From assembly GCF_019966495.1 (NCBI RefSeq), contig NZ_JAIMIA010000009.1, forward strand, positions 1 through 64,000: a stretch of DNA of 64,000 nt. Reading direction: 5' to 3'. Both the position numbers and the translations under genes were made by a program. This document shows positions 10,025-19,601 of the stretch, piece after piece (within the stretch, counting starts at the first letter, position 1; the number at the start of each line of letters is the position of its first letter). The stretch comes from Tateyamaria pelophila (GTDB taxonomy: Bacteria; Pseudomonadota; Alphaproteobacteria; Rhodobacterales; Rhodobacteraceae). Below the pieces are notes generated by a model, which was not told the DNA's origin, did no database searches, and was given only the letters and a program-made list of their open reading frames with translations.

Positions 10025-11006
10025 CCTGCCGATGTGCCACAGAGGCACGCCAAAGCGCAATGGCCTGCGCGTGATCGGCCACATCATGCACACGGATGAT
10101 CTGTACACCCTGGTTGAGTGCTGCCAGCGCGACCCCGATGGAGCCCGGCCCCCGCGCGGTAGCCTGTGGCGCGTTGCCAAGCGTGCCGATGAACCGTTTG
10201 CGCGAAGCGCCCAGCAGGATCGGCACGCCCAGAGCATGAAACAGGCTAATCCGGGTCAGCAGCGCCAGATTGTGATCCAGCGTTTTTCCAAACCCGATCC
10301 CCGGATCGGCAATGATGTTCTCCCTGGCAATCCCTTGTGCCGTCAGGTCCGAAATGCGCTGCGCCAGAAAGTCATACACGTCGAGCAATACGTCGTCATA
10401 GGTCGGGTTCTTCTGCATCACCTGCGGATCGCCTTGCGCATGCATCACACAGACCGGTACACCGCGTTCGGCACAAAGCGGAGCAAGATCGGCATCATAG
10501 GTAAAACCGGAGACGTCGTTGACCATCGTCGCCCCGGCATCAAGGGCTGCTTCGGCCACGGCCGCCTTGCGCGTATCAATGGAGATCGGCGCCGTGAGAC
10601 CACCGGACCGCAGGGCCGCAATCGTGGGGGCCGTGCGCGCAATCTCTTCCTTTACGCCCACCGGACTTGCCCCCGGTCGGGTAGACTCGCCACCGATGTC
10701 CAGAATCCCTGCCCCCGCCGTGACCAACGCGTGCCCGTGTTCGACCGCCGCCTCAGGGGACACATGCTGCCCGCCATCCGAAAAACTGTCCGGCGTCGTG
10801 TTGAGAATACCCATCAGTGTTGGATAATGGGTCCGCGCGCCAAATCGCGCCCGCTCTTCGCCACTCATTTCAGACACGGGTATGACCGTCGATGCACGCC
10901 CACGCGACAATATCTCGACATGCGTGAACCAGCACGCCCCAAAATTCAGCGCATCCGCGGGTCGCGCAAGGCCAACCTGCAAGAGTGGTCGAAGATAATG
11001 TCGCAT
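10017..11006 (-). CDS. folP: dihydropteroate synthase
   Basis: Joins p-aminobenzoate to dihydropterin pyrophosphate in folate synthesis. The protein is 329 residues, longer than the roughly 280 of E. coli because of an N-terminal extension of about 60 residues ([20 protein letters not shown]), which I recall from other Rhodobacteraceae FolP proteins. The TIM-barrel domain starts at [16 protein letters not shown] and contains GGESTRPGA, the aspartate region [32 protein letters not shown] and GASRKRFIG, all standard pterin and sulfonamide-site motifs. It lies between folB and glmM in one operon. Confidence 0.97.
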   Translation of the reverse strand: MRHYLRPLLQVGLARPADALNFGACWFTHVEILSRGRASTVIPVSEMSGEERARFGARTHYPTLMGILNTTPDSFSDGGQHVSPEAAVEHGHALVTAGAGILDIGGESTRPGASPVGVKEEIARTAPTIAALRSGGLTAPISIDTRKAAVAEAALDAGATMVNDVSGFTYDADLAPLCAERGVPVCVMHAQGDPQVMQKNPTYDDVLLDVYDFLAQRISDLTAQGIARENIIADPGIGFGKTLDHNLALLTRISLFHALGVPILLGASRKRFIGTLGNAPQATARGPGSIGVALAALNQGVQIIRVHDVADHAQAIALWRASVAHRQDE

Positions 11007-11014
11007 ATTGCGGC

Positions 11015-11938
11015 TCAGAGTGTGACCTGACTAACGGGCACGCTCCGCAAGTTTACCGATGCATCGATCGGTATCTCTTCGCCGATCACCAGCATTTCGC
11101 GGGCGCCGAACGTGGCGGCAAACCAGGACGCAAGTGCGACAGCGTCCGCCCCCTTGGCAGATGGTCCATCAACCGCGTCCAGCACGATCTTGGACGGTGC
11201 CCAGACGCAAATCTGGCCATTGCGCATCGCCCAGTCCAGCTCGGTCCGGGTCTCGACCACTTTGCAGCGCGCATCGCGGGCAGCCAGCACCCAGGCGTTC
11301 TGTTCTATGGCCAACAAATCGATCCGGCGTTGCGCCAAGGGATGGCTCGCCTGAGGCGCGACCACCGGCGCCGGGCCAACGCAGAAAATCAACGGCTGGC
11401 CTGTCAATTCCAACTGGTCAATCCAGCCACTCAGATGTGGTGCCGTGATGGCGGCGTTGGACAGATAGACGAGCTCGGGTTGAAATACGTCCTCTTCCAG
11501 CGCTGCGGTCGGCCGCACGGTCCCACGGCTGCGCACGATCTCGACACCCAAGGCGCCCGGTCCACGATCCAGCTTTTCAACACGCACGAAAACACGCATC
11601 GCCTGCGGTTCAAGCAGAATGCGGTCTGCGACGCGCTCTGCGACGGTTTCCAACAGGTTGAGACGCTCTGCCGCCAGCTCATAAGCGATCGCCTCGCTGA
11701 CTTTGTCATAGCTCAGTATGCGATCCACATCATCATCGATCGGCCCCGTCAACGGCCGCACTTCGACGACGATATTGAAACAGATCCGCTGCGTGACACC
11801 GCGTTCCGCCTGAAACGCCCCGATCTCGACCTCGACAATATGGTCGCGCACCGAAATACGATCCAGCGGGGCGGACGTGGCAGTAGCTTCGGACCGCTCG
11901 GACGGGTGCGAAAATGCGAGACGGATTTCAGACGCCAT
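11015..11938 (-). CDS. folB: dihydroneopterin aldolase with extra C-terminal domain
   Basis: Cleaves dihydroneopterin to 6-hydroxymethyl-dihydropterin in folate synthesis. FolB proteins are normally about 120 residues; this one has 307. The FolB domain covers about residues 24-140 (LDRISVRDHIVEVEIGAF, ILSYDKVSEAIAYELA, NLLETVAERVADRIL, and RVEKLDRGPGAL with the likely catalytic lysine). The remaining 155 residues are a second domain that is not a FolB repeat. It ends in ICVWAPSKIVLDAVDG and DAVALASWFAATFGAREMLV, which recalls the substrate-side end of amino-acid-kinase-fold proteins, as an inference only. It starts the folB-folP-glmM operon, 8 bases before folP. Confidence 0.88.
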   Translation of the reverse strand: MASEIRLAFSHPSERSEATATSAPLDRISVRDHIVEVEIGAFQAERGVTQRICFNIVVEVRPLTGPIDDDVDRILSYDKVSEAIAYELAAERLNLLETVAERVADRILLEPQAMRVFVRVEKLDRGPGALGVEIVRSRGTVRPTAALEEDVFQPELVYLSNAAITAPHLSGWIDQLELTGQPLIFCVGPAPVVAPQASHPLAQRRIDLLAIEQNAWVLAARDARCKVVETRTELDWAMRNGQICVWAPSKIVLDAVDGPSAKGADAVALASWFAATFGAREMLVIGEEIPIDASVNLRSVPVSQVTL

Positions 11939-12048
11939 AAGATCGGGCCTTGTGCAATGGGCAGGTCGCGGCCCTTCTACGCCCCGTCACACCAAAGCAA
12001 AAGTGGCAAAGGCGCCGACACAGTGCCCGAAAACGTCAATCGCGTCGC

Positions 12049-12678
12049 TTAGTTCGACGCTGTGCGGAACGTGTGGCGGTAAAAGAGATGCACCCCGATG
12101 GATGCTGTCTTGGTGTAGACACGGCTCCACTTTGGACGCACGGCGGTGGTGTGGTAATGGGTGGCGCCTTTGGTCAGATCGGGCGCGCGCTCATCCAGAA
12201 CCGCACGGGCCACTTTGCTGACACGCTCATATGCGCGAGGCTCGGCAATCCTCTCGGGATGGCCGTCACAGGTGTAGGTGAACTGGCACTGATATTTGCG
12301 GCCGGTGCCCTGCTTGATGACACCGCAGACAGAGTCAGGAAAGCGCGCGCTGTCGACACGATTCATGATCACTTCGGCGACTGCAAACTGGCCTTTGACG
12401 GTTTCGCCTCTGGCTTCGAAATAGAGGGCTTCGGAAAGACATTTCCAATGCTCGTCGCCGCTTGGTTTCGGTTGACTGTCGATCCAGCTTTTGACAAACT
12501 CAACCTCACCGTGTGGAGTTTCGTCAGACAACCGATGCTTCGCGGGAATACCGAGAAAATTCAGAAAGGCGTTTTGTGTGACCTGAGTTGTCGTATCAGG
12601 TGCATCCTTGTCGGATGCCAAAACCGGACTCGCCGCTAAACATAGTACCGCGAGCGCTGCTTTTATCGTGCTGCGCAT
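12049..12678 (-). CDS. cell wall hydrolase, SleB family
   Basis: A 209-residue exported peptidoglycan hydrolase of the SleB/CwlJ family (hydrolase_2). A signal peptide occupies the first 22 residues (hydrophobic AALAVLCLAASPVLA). The catalytic region starts at CLSEALYFEARGE, whose glutamate is the family's proposed catalytic acid, and continues with GQFAVAEVIMNRV, FPDSVCGVIKQG and CQFTYTCDG. The C-terminal part has GATHYHTTAVRPKW, also typical. In non-spore-forming bacteria such proteins act on the cell wall during growth or remodelling. It stands alone between folB and ppdK on the same strand. Confidence 0.92.
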   Translation of the reverse strand: MRSTIKAALAVLCLAASPVLASDKDAPDTTTQVTQNAFLNFLGIPAKHRLSDETPHGEVEFVKSWIDSQPKPSGDEHWKCLSEALYFEARGETVKGQFAVAEVIMNRVDSARFPDSVCGVIKQGTGRKYQCQFTYTCDGHPERIAEPRAYERVSKVARAVLDERAPDLTKGATHYHTTAVRPKWSRVYTKTASIGVHLFYRHTFRTASN

Positions 12679-12828
12679 AGATAACCCCAGATCGTTTCGA
12701 TGCGAGGCGTTTAGACAAATTTTCCCGAAAGGTCTAGTTTAGGGGCGAAAAGGTCGCAGGTACAGGGCGAAACACCGCCGAACGAAGGTTTCAGCCCTCC
12801 CAAATATGGCGGGGATCGAATCCCGTTT

Positions 12829-15363
12829 CTACTTTATTTTGTGGCTGATCGCCAACTGAGCAGCCGCCAGCCGCGCGACCGGAACCCGGAACGGAGAACA
12901 TGACACATAGTCGAATCCAGCGGTTCGACAAAAGGCAATCGATTCGGGATTGCCACCATGTTCGCCGCACATGCTGAGGGTGATTCCCGGCCGCGCTGCG
13001 CGCCCACGCTGGGCACCGAGCGTCAGTAACTCGCCCACCCCGTCGATATCCAACGAATGAAACGGATCTTCGTCGAACACTTCCTGACGGACGTAATCCG
13101 ACATGAAGCGACCGGCATCATCGCGGCTCAGACCATAGGTCATCTGCGTCAGGTCATTGGTGCCGAAACTCAGAAAGCTGCAATGCTGGGCAATATCGCC
13201 CGCCCGCAAGGCTGCGCGTGGCGTTTCGACCATCACGCCAAGACGATAGGTGAAATCGGCCCCCAATTCGGTGCGCACTGCGGCGGCAATGGCATCTACA
13301 CGGGTCTTGACCAATTCAACCTCGCGCCGGGCGCTGACCAGAGGAATCATGATCTCCGGCACCACCGGATCACCATCTTTGCTGGCCTCGATGGTCGCTT
13401 CGAAGATCGCGCGCGCCTGCATGTCGTATATCTCGGGGACCGTGATGCCCAGACGCACACCGCGCAAGCCCAACATCGGGTTGTATTCCGCCATCGCCTC
13501 GACGCGGCGCACGACGTCGGACAGGGGCAAACCCAGTGCATCCGCCAGCTCATGCTGGCCGGTTCGGTCGGTCGGCAGAAATTCGTGCAGGGGCGGATCA
13601 AACAGGCGGATGCAGACCGGCTGACCCTGCATGATGCGAAAAAGTTGTGTAAAGTCAGTTCTTTGCATGGGCAATAGGCGAGCAAGGACCGCGCGGCGGT
13701 CATCGCTTGTTTCAGCAAAGATCATCTCGCGCATGACCGTCAGGCGGCCGGGCTCAAAAAACATGTGCTCGGTCCGGCAAAGGCCAATGCCTTGCGCGGC
13801 AAAGTTGCGCGCGGTTTGCGCATCCGCGGGTGTGTCGGCGTTGGCGCGAATGTCGATGTCACGCTCTGCATCGGCCCATTCCATCAGCGTTTGAAAGGCG
13901 TCGTCCAGTGCCGCTTCCTGCATTTCGGGCGCCCCCAACAGCACAACGCCATTGGTCCCATCCACGGTGACGATTTCACCTGCCGGTATCACACGCCCGT
14001 CTTTGGTCAAAAGCTGGCTTTTGCGCGTCTGGAACCGAATGTCACTGACACCGACCACGCATGGCAGGCCGATACCCCGCCCGATCACGGCCGCGTGGCT
14101 GGTTACGCCGCCCCGTTCCGTCACGATGGCCTTGGCCGCGTGCATGCCCCGGATGTCTTCGGGGGAGGTTTCGCGGCGTACCAGAATGCAATCTTCGCCG
14201 CGCGCGGCACTGGCTTGTGCTTCGTTGGCGGAAAACACCAGACGCCCCGTCGCAGCGCCGGGGCTGGCCGCGATGCCCGAGCCCAGGATGTCGCGCTTTG
14301 CATGACGATCGACCTGACGGTGCAGCAATTCGCTGAGCGTACCCGGCTCGACCCGCATCAGCGCCTCTTGCCGCGTGATGACCTCGTCGCTGGCCAGTTG
14401 GACGGCAATCCGCACGGCTGCGCGGGAGGATCGGGCAACGCGTACCCCGTCCAGAATATGCAACTGTCCGTTTTCAATGGTAAATTCAAGCTGCATCTCT
14501 TCGCGCAGGTTTTTGCGCATCAGATTGGCGTGCTCGACCAGGCTGGCAAAACACTCGGGCACCAACTCTTCGAGCGACGGGCCGCGCGCGTCGCGGGTGA
14601 TGTAGAGGCTGGCATCGCCCAGCAGGGCGTCACGCCCCTGGCTTTGGCGCAAATAGCGCCCGGTAATTTGCGGCAATCCCGTCTTGGATGACACCAGTTG
14701 CAGAACGCCGGAGCCGCTCTCCCCCTGCCCGATTCCGAAGGCCATTTGCTGGACAATGAGGCCAAGGCCCGCATCTGCCGGCGCGCCTTTTGCCTGGCGC
14801 AGCAACCGTGCGGAGGTCCCCTCCCAAGCGCGGGCCATGGATTTCAGAACGCCGGCCAATTGCGCGGAGCGCGTTTCGGGAAATGGGGTTTCTGTTTCAT
14901 TTTCATAGGCCTGAAGGACCTGACGCAACGCCTCCACCCCTTCGCCCCTGATATCGTCGAACATATCCGGATCAAGCCGGTCGACGTGGATCGCATAGCT
15001 TTGGGCGAAACGGGTGAACAGGGTCGCCGCCGCGTCCGTGCCGAGCGTGTCGGACATCGCTTTGAACCGTGCGTGGTTCATCCCGATGTTGAGGATTGCG
15101 GAGGGGCCGCCCCAATCGGGATCCTCGGAGGACGGCCGCACACAGAGCAGCGCATCGTCAGGGAATTGTCGCAAAATCGCTTGAATATCAGGGAGATGCC
15201 CGTTGGCTATGTCGTGCACGGAGGCAAAGGACAGCGCCACGGTCGTTGGCACGGGCAGCGCCAGACGTGCCAGCCGTTGGAGACATTTTGCGCGGCCTCC
15301 ATGGGTGTGTGTTGCGATGGGCGCGTCCGCGGTAACGAGCGTGGTGTTTGGATTGTTCTGCAC
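12829..15363 (-). CDS. ppdK: pyruvate phosphate dikinase-like protein
   Basis: Related to pyruvate, phosphate dikinase, which interconverts pyruvate, ATP and phosphate with PEP, AMP and pyrophosphate. It has 844 residues, slightly short for PPDK. The phosphohistidine domain is intact (GGVTSHAAVIGRGIGLPCVV; His423), and so is the PEP-binding barrel (GIGLCRTEHMFFE, the segment with MLGLRGVRLG, FLSFGTNDLTQMTYG, and LSMCGEHGG with Cys799). The N-terminal ATP-grasp part is divergent: where PPDKs have the SGVxFTRxP motif this protein has SGVLQLVSSKTG (218-229), and the QTR-type motif at its end reads LDGVRVARSS. Whether it still uses ATP is therefore uncertain. It lies downstream of glyS on the same strand. 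Confidence 0.85.
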   Translation of the reverse strand: MQNNPNTTLVTADAPIATHTHGGRAKCLQRLARLALPVPTTVALSFASVHDIANGHLPDIQAILRQFPDDALLCVRPSSEDPDWGGPSAILNIGMNHARFKAMSDTLGTDAAATLFTRFAQSYAIHVDRLDPDMFDDIRGEGVEALRQVLQAYENETETPFPETRSAQLAGVLKSMARAWEGTSARLLRQAKGAPADAGLGLIVQQMAFGIGQGESGSGVLQLVSSKTGLPQITGRYLRQSQGRDALLGDASLYITRDARGPSLEELVPECFASLVEHANLMRKNLREEMQLEFTIENGQLHILDGVRVARSSRAAVRIAVQLASDEVITRQEALMRVEPGTLSELLHRQVDRHAKRDILGSGIAASPGAATGRLVFSANEAQASAARGEDCILVRRETSPEDIRGMHAAKAIVTERGGVTSHAAVIGRGIGLPCVVGVSDIRFQTRKSQLLTKDGRVIPAGEIVTVDGTNGVVLLGAPEMQEAALDDAFQTLMEWADAERDIDIRANADTPADAQTARNFAAQGIGLCRTEHMFFEPGRLTVMREMIFAETSDDRRAVLARLLPMQRTDFTQLFRIMQGQPVCIRLFDPPLHEFLPTDRTGQHELADALGLPLSDVVRRVEAMAEYNPMLGLRGVRLGITVPEIYDMQARAIFEATIEASKDGDPVVPEIMIPLVSARREVELVKTRVDAIAAAVRTELGADFTYRLGVMVETPRAALRAGDIAQHCSFLSFGTNDLTQMTYGLSRDDAGRFMSDYVRQEVFDEDPFHSLDIDGVGELLTLGAQRGRAARPGITLSMCGEHGGNPESIAFCRTAGFDYVSCSPFRVPVARLAAAQLAISHKIK

Positions 15364-15553
15364 TGCAGCACCTTTGTGTTGGCCGCAGCATAGGGACTAC
15401 GCATTGCGTGACAAGGCGTTTTGAGGTGAGAAAGGGGGCCTGTGACAGGGGGGCACCAAGCGTGCACCGGGCGTGCACCCCCTGTGCACCGGACGCGCGC
15501 GCAGCATTGGCAAGATGTGCAACACCGCACAGCCTTGGTTGCGTCGTGCCGAA

Positions 15554-15590
15554 GGGGGGCCGGCCCCCCCGGCCTGCGGCCTCCCCCCGG
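15554..15590 (-). terminator. GC-rich palindrome after glyS
   Basis: A perfect 16-base palindrome GGGGGGCCGGCCCCCC (15554-15569) followed by GGCC-TGC-GGCC and a further C-run. It lies 28 bases past the glyS stop in the direction of glyS transcription, so it may end or attenuate that operon. No T-run is present. Confidence 0.45.
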
Positions 15591-15617
15591 AGTTTATCCG
15601 GCAAGATGAAATCCGGA

Positions 15618-17876
15618 TCAGCCTTCGATTTTAGTGAGGTCTGCGACGCTCAGGCACAGGCTGCGGATGCGGCTGAGCAAGTTGAGCCGGTTGCGCCGTA
15701 CCGTGGCGTTGTCGGTATTGATCTGGGTGGCGTCGAAAAACGCGTCGATGGGCCTGCGCAGGGTGGCCATGGCGGACATGGCCGTGGTGAAGTCTTGGGC
15801 TTGCATCGCCGGTTTGATAATTGCCTCGGCAGCGTCGAGGGCAGCGAAGAGCGCGCGCTCTTCGTCCGTTTCAGCGAATTTGACGTCGGCGCCGTAGGAA
15901 TATTCGACGCCGTCGGCCGTTTCGGCCTGGCTGAGGATATTATTGGCGCGTTTGAACCCCTGAATGAGGTTTTCGCCGTCATCGGTTTTGAGGGTTTCGG
16001 AGAGCGCTTTGGCGCGGTTGACCAGAAGGGTGAGGTCGTCGTTGTTGGGCGTCGCACCTGCGGGTGCGCCATCGGAAATACTGATACAAGCGTCGATGAT
16101 GTCGTGACGGATGCCTTGATCGCGCAGATAGACCTTAAGGCGGTCATGGGCGAAGGCGAGCAAATCGGACGATACGCTCGGAACTGACTTTTGGACCAAT
16201 TCGGTCACTTTGCCCGTCGTCACTTCGGCCCGGTCGACGACAGCGCGGTACGCTGCACCGAATACGCCACGGCTGGCGATTTCGGCCAGAATGTCCTTGA
16301 GCGTACCGATCTCTCCTTCCGCCGCTTCGGCGCGATAGATCCCAATTTTTTGACGTACAAGTTGAGCGTCGAGAAATCTGTCCAAGTGAACAGACAGATC
16401 ATTGTCCAGGATCAGTCGGATCACACCAAGTGCTGCCCGCCGGAGCGCAAACGGGTCTTTGCTTCCGGTGGGTTTTTCATCAATCGCCCAGAAGCCCGTC
16501 AGCGTGTCGAGTTTGTCTGCCAGCGCCAACGCCACCGAAATCGGTGCGGTCGGTACATCGTCGGACGGGCCAAGCGGCGAATAGTGTTCCTGTGCGGCGG
16601 CGGCCACGGCGGCGTCGCGGCCTGAGGCCTCGATGTAATACCGCCCCATAAGCCCTTGAAGTTCGGGGAATTCATAGACCATTTCGGAGCTGAGATCGGC
16701 CTTGGCCAGACGGGCGGCCTCTTCGGCCATGTCCGGGTCTGCGCCCACCACCGGTGCCAGTTCGCGTGCCAAGGCCGCGATCCGGTTGATGCGGTCGGCC
16801 TGTGAGCCCAGCTTGTTATGGAAAGTCACGTTTTCAAGGGCTTGCGTCCAGACACTCATGTCTGATTTCGCAACGCGCAGATCGTTTTCCCAGAAGAATT
16901 TGGCGTCGGCCAGCCGTGCGCTCAGCACCTTTTCGTTGCCTGCAAGGATCGTGGCCCCGTTATCGGCGGTTTCGCGGTTGGCGACCGTTATGAACCGTTC
17001 GATCCGGCCCGTATCCGGCTTGCGCACCGAGAAGAACTTCTGGTGCTCCTTCATCGAGGTTTGCAGCACTTCGGGCGGCAAGCCGAGGAAATCGGCGCCG
17101 ATCTGACCCATCAGCGTGACCGGCCATTCCACGAGGCCTGCGACCTCGGACAGGAGCCCTGCATCCTCGACCACTTCCAGGCCGGAGGCGAAGGCAAGGT
17201 TGGTCGCGTCATGCCAGATGGCTTGCGCGCGCTCGGATGGGTCCAGCATCACATAGGCGCGTTTGAGCTTGGCGCTGTAGTCGTCGAAGGAGGACACGGA
17301 AAACGAATCCGGTGCCATGAAACGGTGCCCTTGCGTCCGGTCGCCCGAGACGATGCCGTCGACCGTCAGGGGGACGACATCGGTGCCTGCCTCATCCGAC
17401 AGGATGCACAGGATGGAATGCAACGGGCGCACCCATTTGAGCGTGCCTGTGCCCCAGCGCATCGACTTGGGCCATGGGAAGGTGCGGATCGTATGCTCCA
17501 GCACCTCTGCGATGATCTCCGCCGCGGGCCGTCCCGGTTTTTCGATGACGGCAAAGAGCACGGCGCCTTTGGGGGTTTCGCGCGTCTCGATCTGATCGCG
17601 GGTCAGCCCTGCGCCGCGCAAGAACCCTTCGATGGCCTTCTCGGGCGCGTCGGCCTTGGGGCCTTTGCGCTCTTCGCGGGTGGTCGGGCTGCCCGCAAGC
17701 AGCCCCTCCACCGTCAGCGTCAGGCGGCGCGGCGTGCAGAAGGCCGCCGCCGAAGCATAGGTCAGCCCCGCCTCGACCAGACCGTTTGTGACCATTTTTT
17801 GCAGGTCTTCGCCTGCGCGCTTTTGCATGCGGGCCGGGATTTCTTCGGAGAAGAGTTCGATCAGGAGGTCTGGCAT
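15618..17876 (-). CDS. glyS: glycyl-tRNA synthetase beta subunit
   Basis: Beta subunit of the alpha2beta2 glycyl-tRNA synthetase; it binds tRNA-Gly while the alpha subunit GlyQ holds the catalytic site. It is longer than 750 residues, as expected. It begins DLLIELFSEEIPARMQK, the family hallmark, and contains GPKADAPEKAIEGFLRG, FPWPKSMRWGTGTLKWVRPL, the segment MKEHQKFFSVRKPDTG and SDDVPTAPISVALALADKLD (an HD-like region). A DALR-type anticodon-binding region is in the C-terminal third (LLAFAHDRLKVYLRDQGI). The start is 9 bases after the stop of the gltS remnant. glyQ lies four genes upstream in the same coupled series. Confidence 0.97.
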   Translation of the reverse strand: MPDLLIELFSEEIPARMQKRAGEDLQKMVTNGLVEAGLTYASAAAFCTPRRLTLTVEGLLAGSPTTREERKGPKADAPEKAIEGFLRGAGLTRDQIETRETPKGAVLFAVIEKPGRPAAEIIAEVLEHTIRTFPWPKSMRWGTGTLKWVRPLHSILCILSDEAGTDVVPLTVDGIVSGDRTQGHRFMAPDSFSVSSFDDYSAKLKRAYVMLDPSERAQAIWHDATNLAFASGLEVVEDAGLLSEVAGLVEWPVTLMGQIGADFLGLPPEVLQTSMKEHQKFFSVRKPDTGRIERFITVANRETADNGATILAGNEKVLSARLADAKFFWENDLRVAKSDMSVWTQALENVTFHNKLGSQADRINRIAALARELAPVVGADPDMAEEAARLAKADLSSEMVYEFPELQGLMGRYYIEASGRDAAVAAAAQEHYSPLGPSDDVPTAPISVALALADKLDTLTGFWAIDEKPTGSKDPFALRRAALGVIRLILDNDLSVHLDRFLDAQLVRQKIGIYRAEAAEGEIGTLKDILAEIASRGVFGAAYRAVVDRAEVTTGKVTELVQKSVPSVSSDLLAFAHDRLKVYLRDQGIRHDIIDACISISDGAPAGATPNNDDLTLLVNRAKALSETLKTDDGENLIQGFKRANNILSQAETADGVEYSYGADVKFAETDEERALFAALDAAEAIIKPAMQAQDFTTAMSAMATLRRPIDAFFDATQINTDNATVRRNRLNLLSRIRSLCLSVADLTKIEG

Positions 17877-17885
17877 TTGGGTGCT

Positions 17886-19083
17886 CTAGAAATTTAGAAA
17901 AAACTGGATGGCGATGGCGTTGGCAATATCGACAAAGAAGGCCGAGACCAAGGGCAAGATCACAAAGGCCATCGGCGAGGGCCCGTAGCGTTTGGTCACG
18001 GCCGTCATATTGGCGATGGCGGTGGGCGTGGCCCCGAGCGCAAAACCGCCAAACCCGGCCCCGAGTACAGCGGCCCGGTAACCCCCCGCCCATGACCGGA
18101 AAGAGCACGAAGATGATAAACACCAGTGCAATCACGGTTTGTGTGGCAAGGATGGCGCCTATGGCGGGGCCCAGTTCGACCAATGTCCAGAGTTGCAGCG
18201 ACATCAGCGACATGGCCAGAAAGGTCCCGAGCGAGATTTCCGAGATCAACGCCAGGGCGGCGGTCCGTGCCACCGGTGCGGCCTTGGGAAACAGCACGCT
18301 GCGCAGGTTGGCGATGATGATCGCCATGATCAGGCACGGCACGAAGAGGGGCAGCTTGACCCCCGCCTCGGTCAGGCCCCTGTTCACCGTGTAGCCCAGA
18401 ATGATTGCGACGTTCAGATACAACAGGACGCGCGACACGCTGATCGGTGTGATGGCTGTGTCTGTATCATCCTCAAGGCCGATGATCGGCCCTGCATCCG
18501 GCCGATCCGGTTCGAGGTTGCGCCCTTCGACCAGATAGCGGGCGATTGGCCCGCCGATCAGGGCAGCGACCACAAGCCCCAGCGTGGCAACCGCGATCCC
18601 CAGTTCTTGCGCGTTGGGCAGATTTGCGGCGCGGGCCACTTCGGGCGCCCAGGCGATGGCGGTGCCGTGCCCTCCGATCAGGGCGGCAGAGCCAAACAGC
18701 ACGCCTGCGGAGGGGTCATAGCCAAAGAGCACAGCCCCGACGACACCGACCACGTTTTGCAGCACAATCATCACAATGGTCAGCGCCAGCAGGATCAACA
18801 GCGGTTTGCCCCCTGTGATCAGATCACCGAGGCGCGCATTCAGCCCGATGCCTGCGAAGAACAGGACGAGAAACAGATCGCGCGCCTGCAGTTCAAAGCT
18901 GAATTCGACCCCGGCAATGATATAGAGCACCAGCGCACAAACGGCAGCCACCAAGCCTCCGGATACTGCATCTGGAATGTTGAAGTTGCTCAGCAGGGTG
19001 CTGCGGTTGTTCAAGGCTGTGCCAAGAATGAAAATCGCGAGCCCCAGCGTGGCCGTGATAAAGGCGGGGACGACCAGCGTCAT
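17886..19083 (-). pseudogene. gltS: sodium/glutamate symporter, frameshifted
   Basis: GltS imports glutamate with sodium across the inner membrane. About 330 N-terminal residues read in one frame (LVVPAFITATLGLAIFILG; GGHGTAIAWAPEVARA) and the last 65 or so in another (VLGAGFGGFALGATPTAIAN, FVDIANAIAIQFFLNF). Together they make a normal protein of about 398 residues with some ten membrane helices. The break is at a run of six G on the coding strand (18082-18087); five G would restore the frame. As read, translation misses its stop and runs on to 17392, well inside glyS. It may be a true inactivating mutation or a sequence error. Its ATG overlaps the stop of the DUF6446-like gene (ATGA). Confidence 0.85.
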
Positions 19084-19601
19084 TGCGTGATGTCGGGCCG
19101 CCGTGGGCATTCTTCGCCCACGATGGTTCCGTCATAGGCCTTTTCGCCGCAATCGTTCAGCTCGTGCCAGGCATAGCCGCGCCCGTCCGCGGTGATGGCG
19201 ACGATCCGGTCGACGCCGAATTCCACGTTTTTCTGACTGAGGAAGGGCAAGGCCGTGCCTGCGGCCAGTTCCGCGCCGATGGCTTCGGCGTCAAAGCATT
19301 CAAACCAGCCCGGTGCGTTGCGCGGTGTTGCGTTTTCCAATCCCACATAGGTTTCGCTGAGCAATGCCAGCGACAGGTCTGTGGTGAAGCAGGCGCGGTA
19401 CCGGATGGGCGAGCTATCGGCGTCGATCGCTTCAAAATTGGCAAAAGGGATCGGTTCGGGCAGGTCCGACACCACGGAGACCAGTTGGACGTCTTCGATG
19501 GCCACGTCTTCGTAGAAGCCGTAGATTTGCAGATAATACAGGGAAATGCCGCCGATTAGTGCGCTGAGCATGATTGCGACCCCGATGATTTTGCCGTTCA
19601 T
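19080..19601 (-). CDS. DUF6446-like membrane-anchored protein
   Basis: A 173-residue protein of unknown function. One N-terminal membrane helix or uncleaved signal anchor is present (IIGVAIMLSALIGGISLYYL), followed by a domain of about 145 residues probably in the periplasm. It contains cysteines in IRYRACFTTDLSL, PGWFECFDAEA, HELNDCGEKAYDG and VGEECPRRP, which could form disulfides. I recall this as the DUF6446 family, seen between glyQ and glyS in Rhodobacteraceae. It overlaps both neighbours by 4 bases (ATGA), so it belongs to the glyQ-glyS operon. No enzymatic motif is visible. Confidence 0.8.
   Translation of the reverse strand: MNGKIIGVAIMLSALIGGISLYYLQIYGFYEDVAIEDVQLVSVVSDLPEPIPFANFEAIDADSSPIRYRACFTTDLSLALLSETYVGLENATPRNAPGWFECFDAEAIGAELAAGTALPFLSQKNVEFGVDRIVAITADGRGYAWHELNDCGEKAYDGTIVGEECPRRPDITQ

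Noticed and set aside
12807-12825. Fragment resembling a tRNA T-arm (GGGATTCGATCCC on the minus strand) ending in CCA, just after ppdK
   Set aside because: No acceptor, D or anticodon arm can be found upstream; that sequence is ppdK coding. The stem also lacks the usual G53-C61 pair. It is kept only as a possible weak ppdK terminator.
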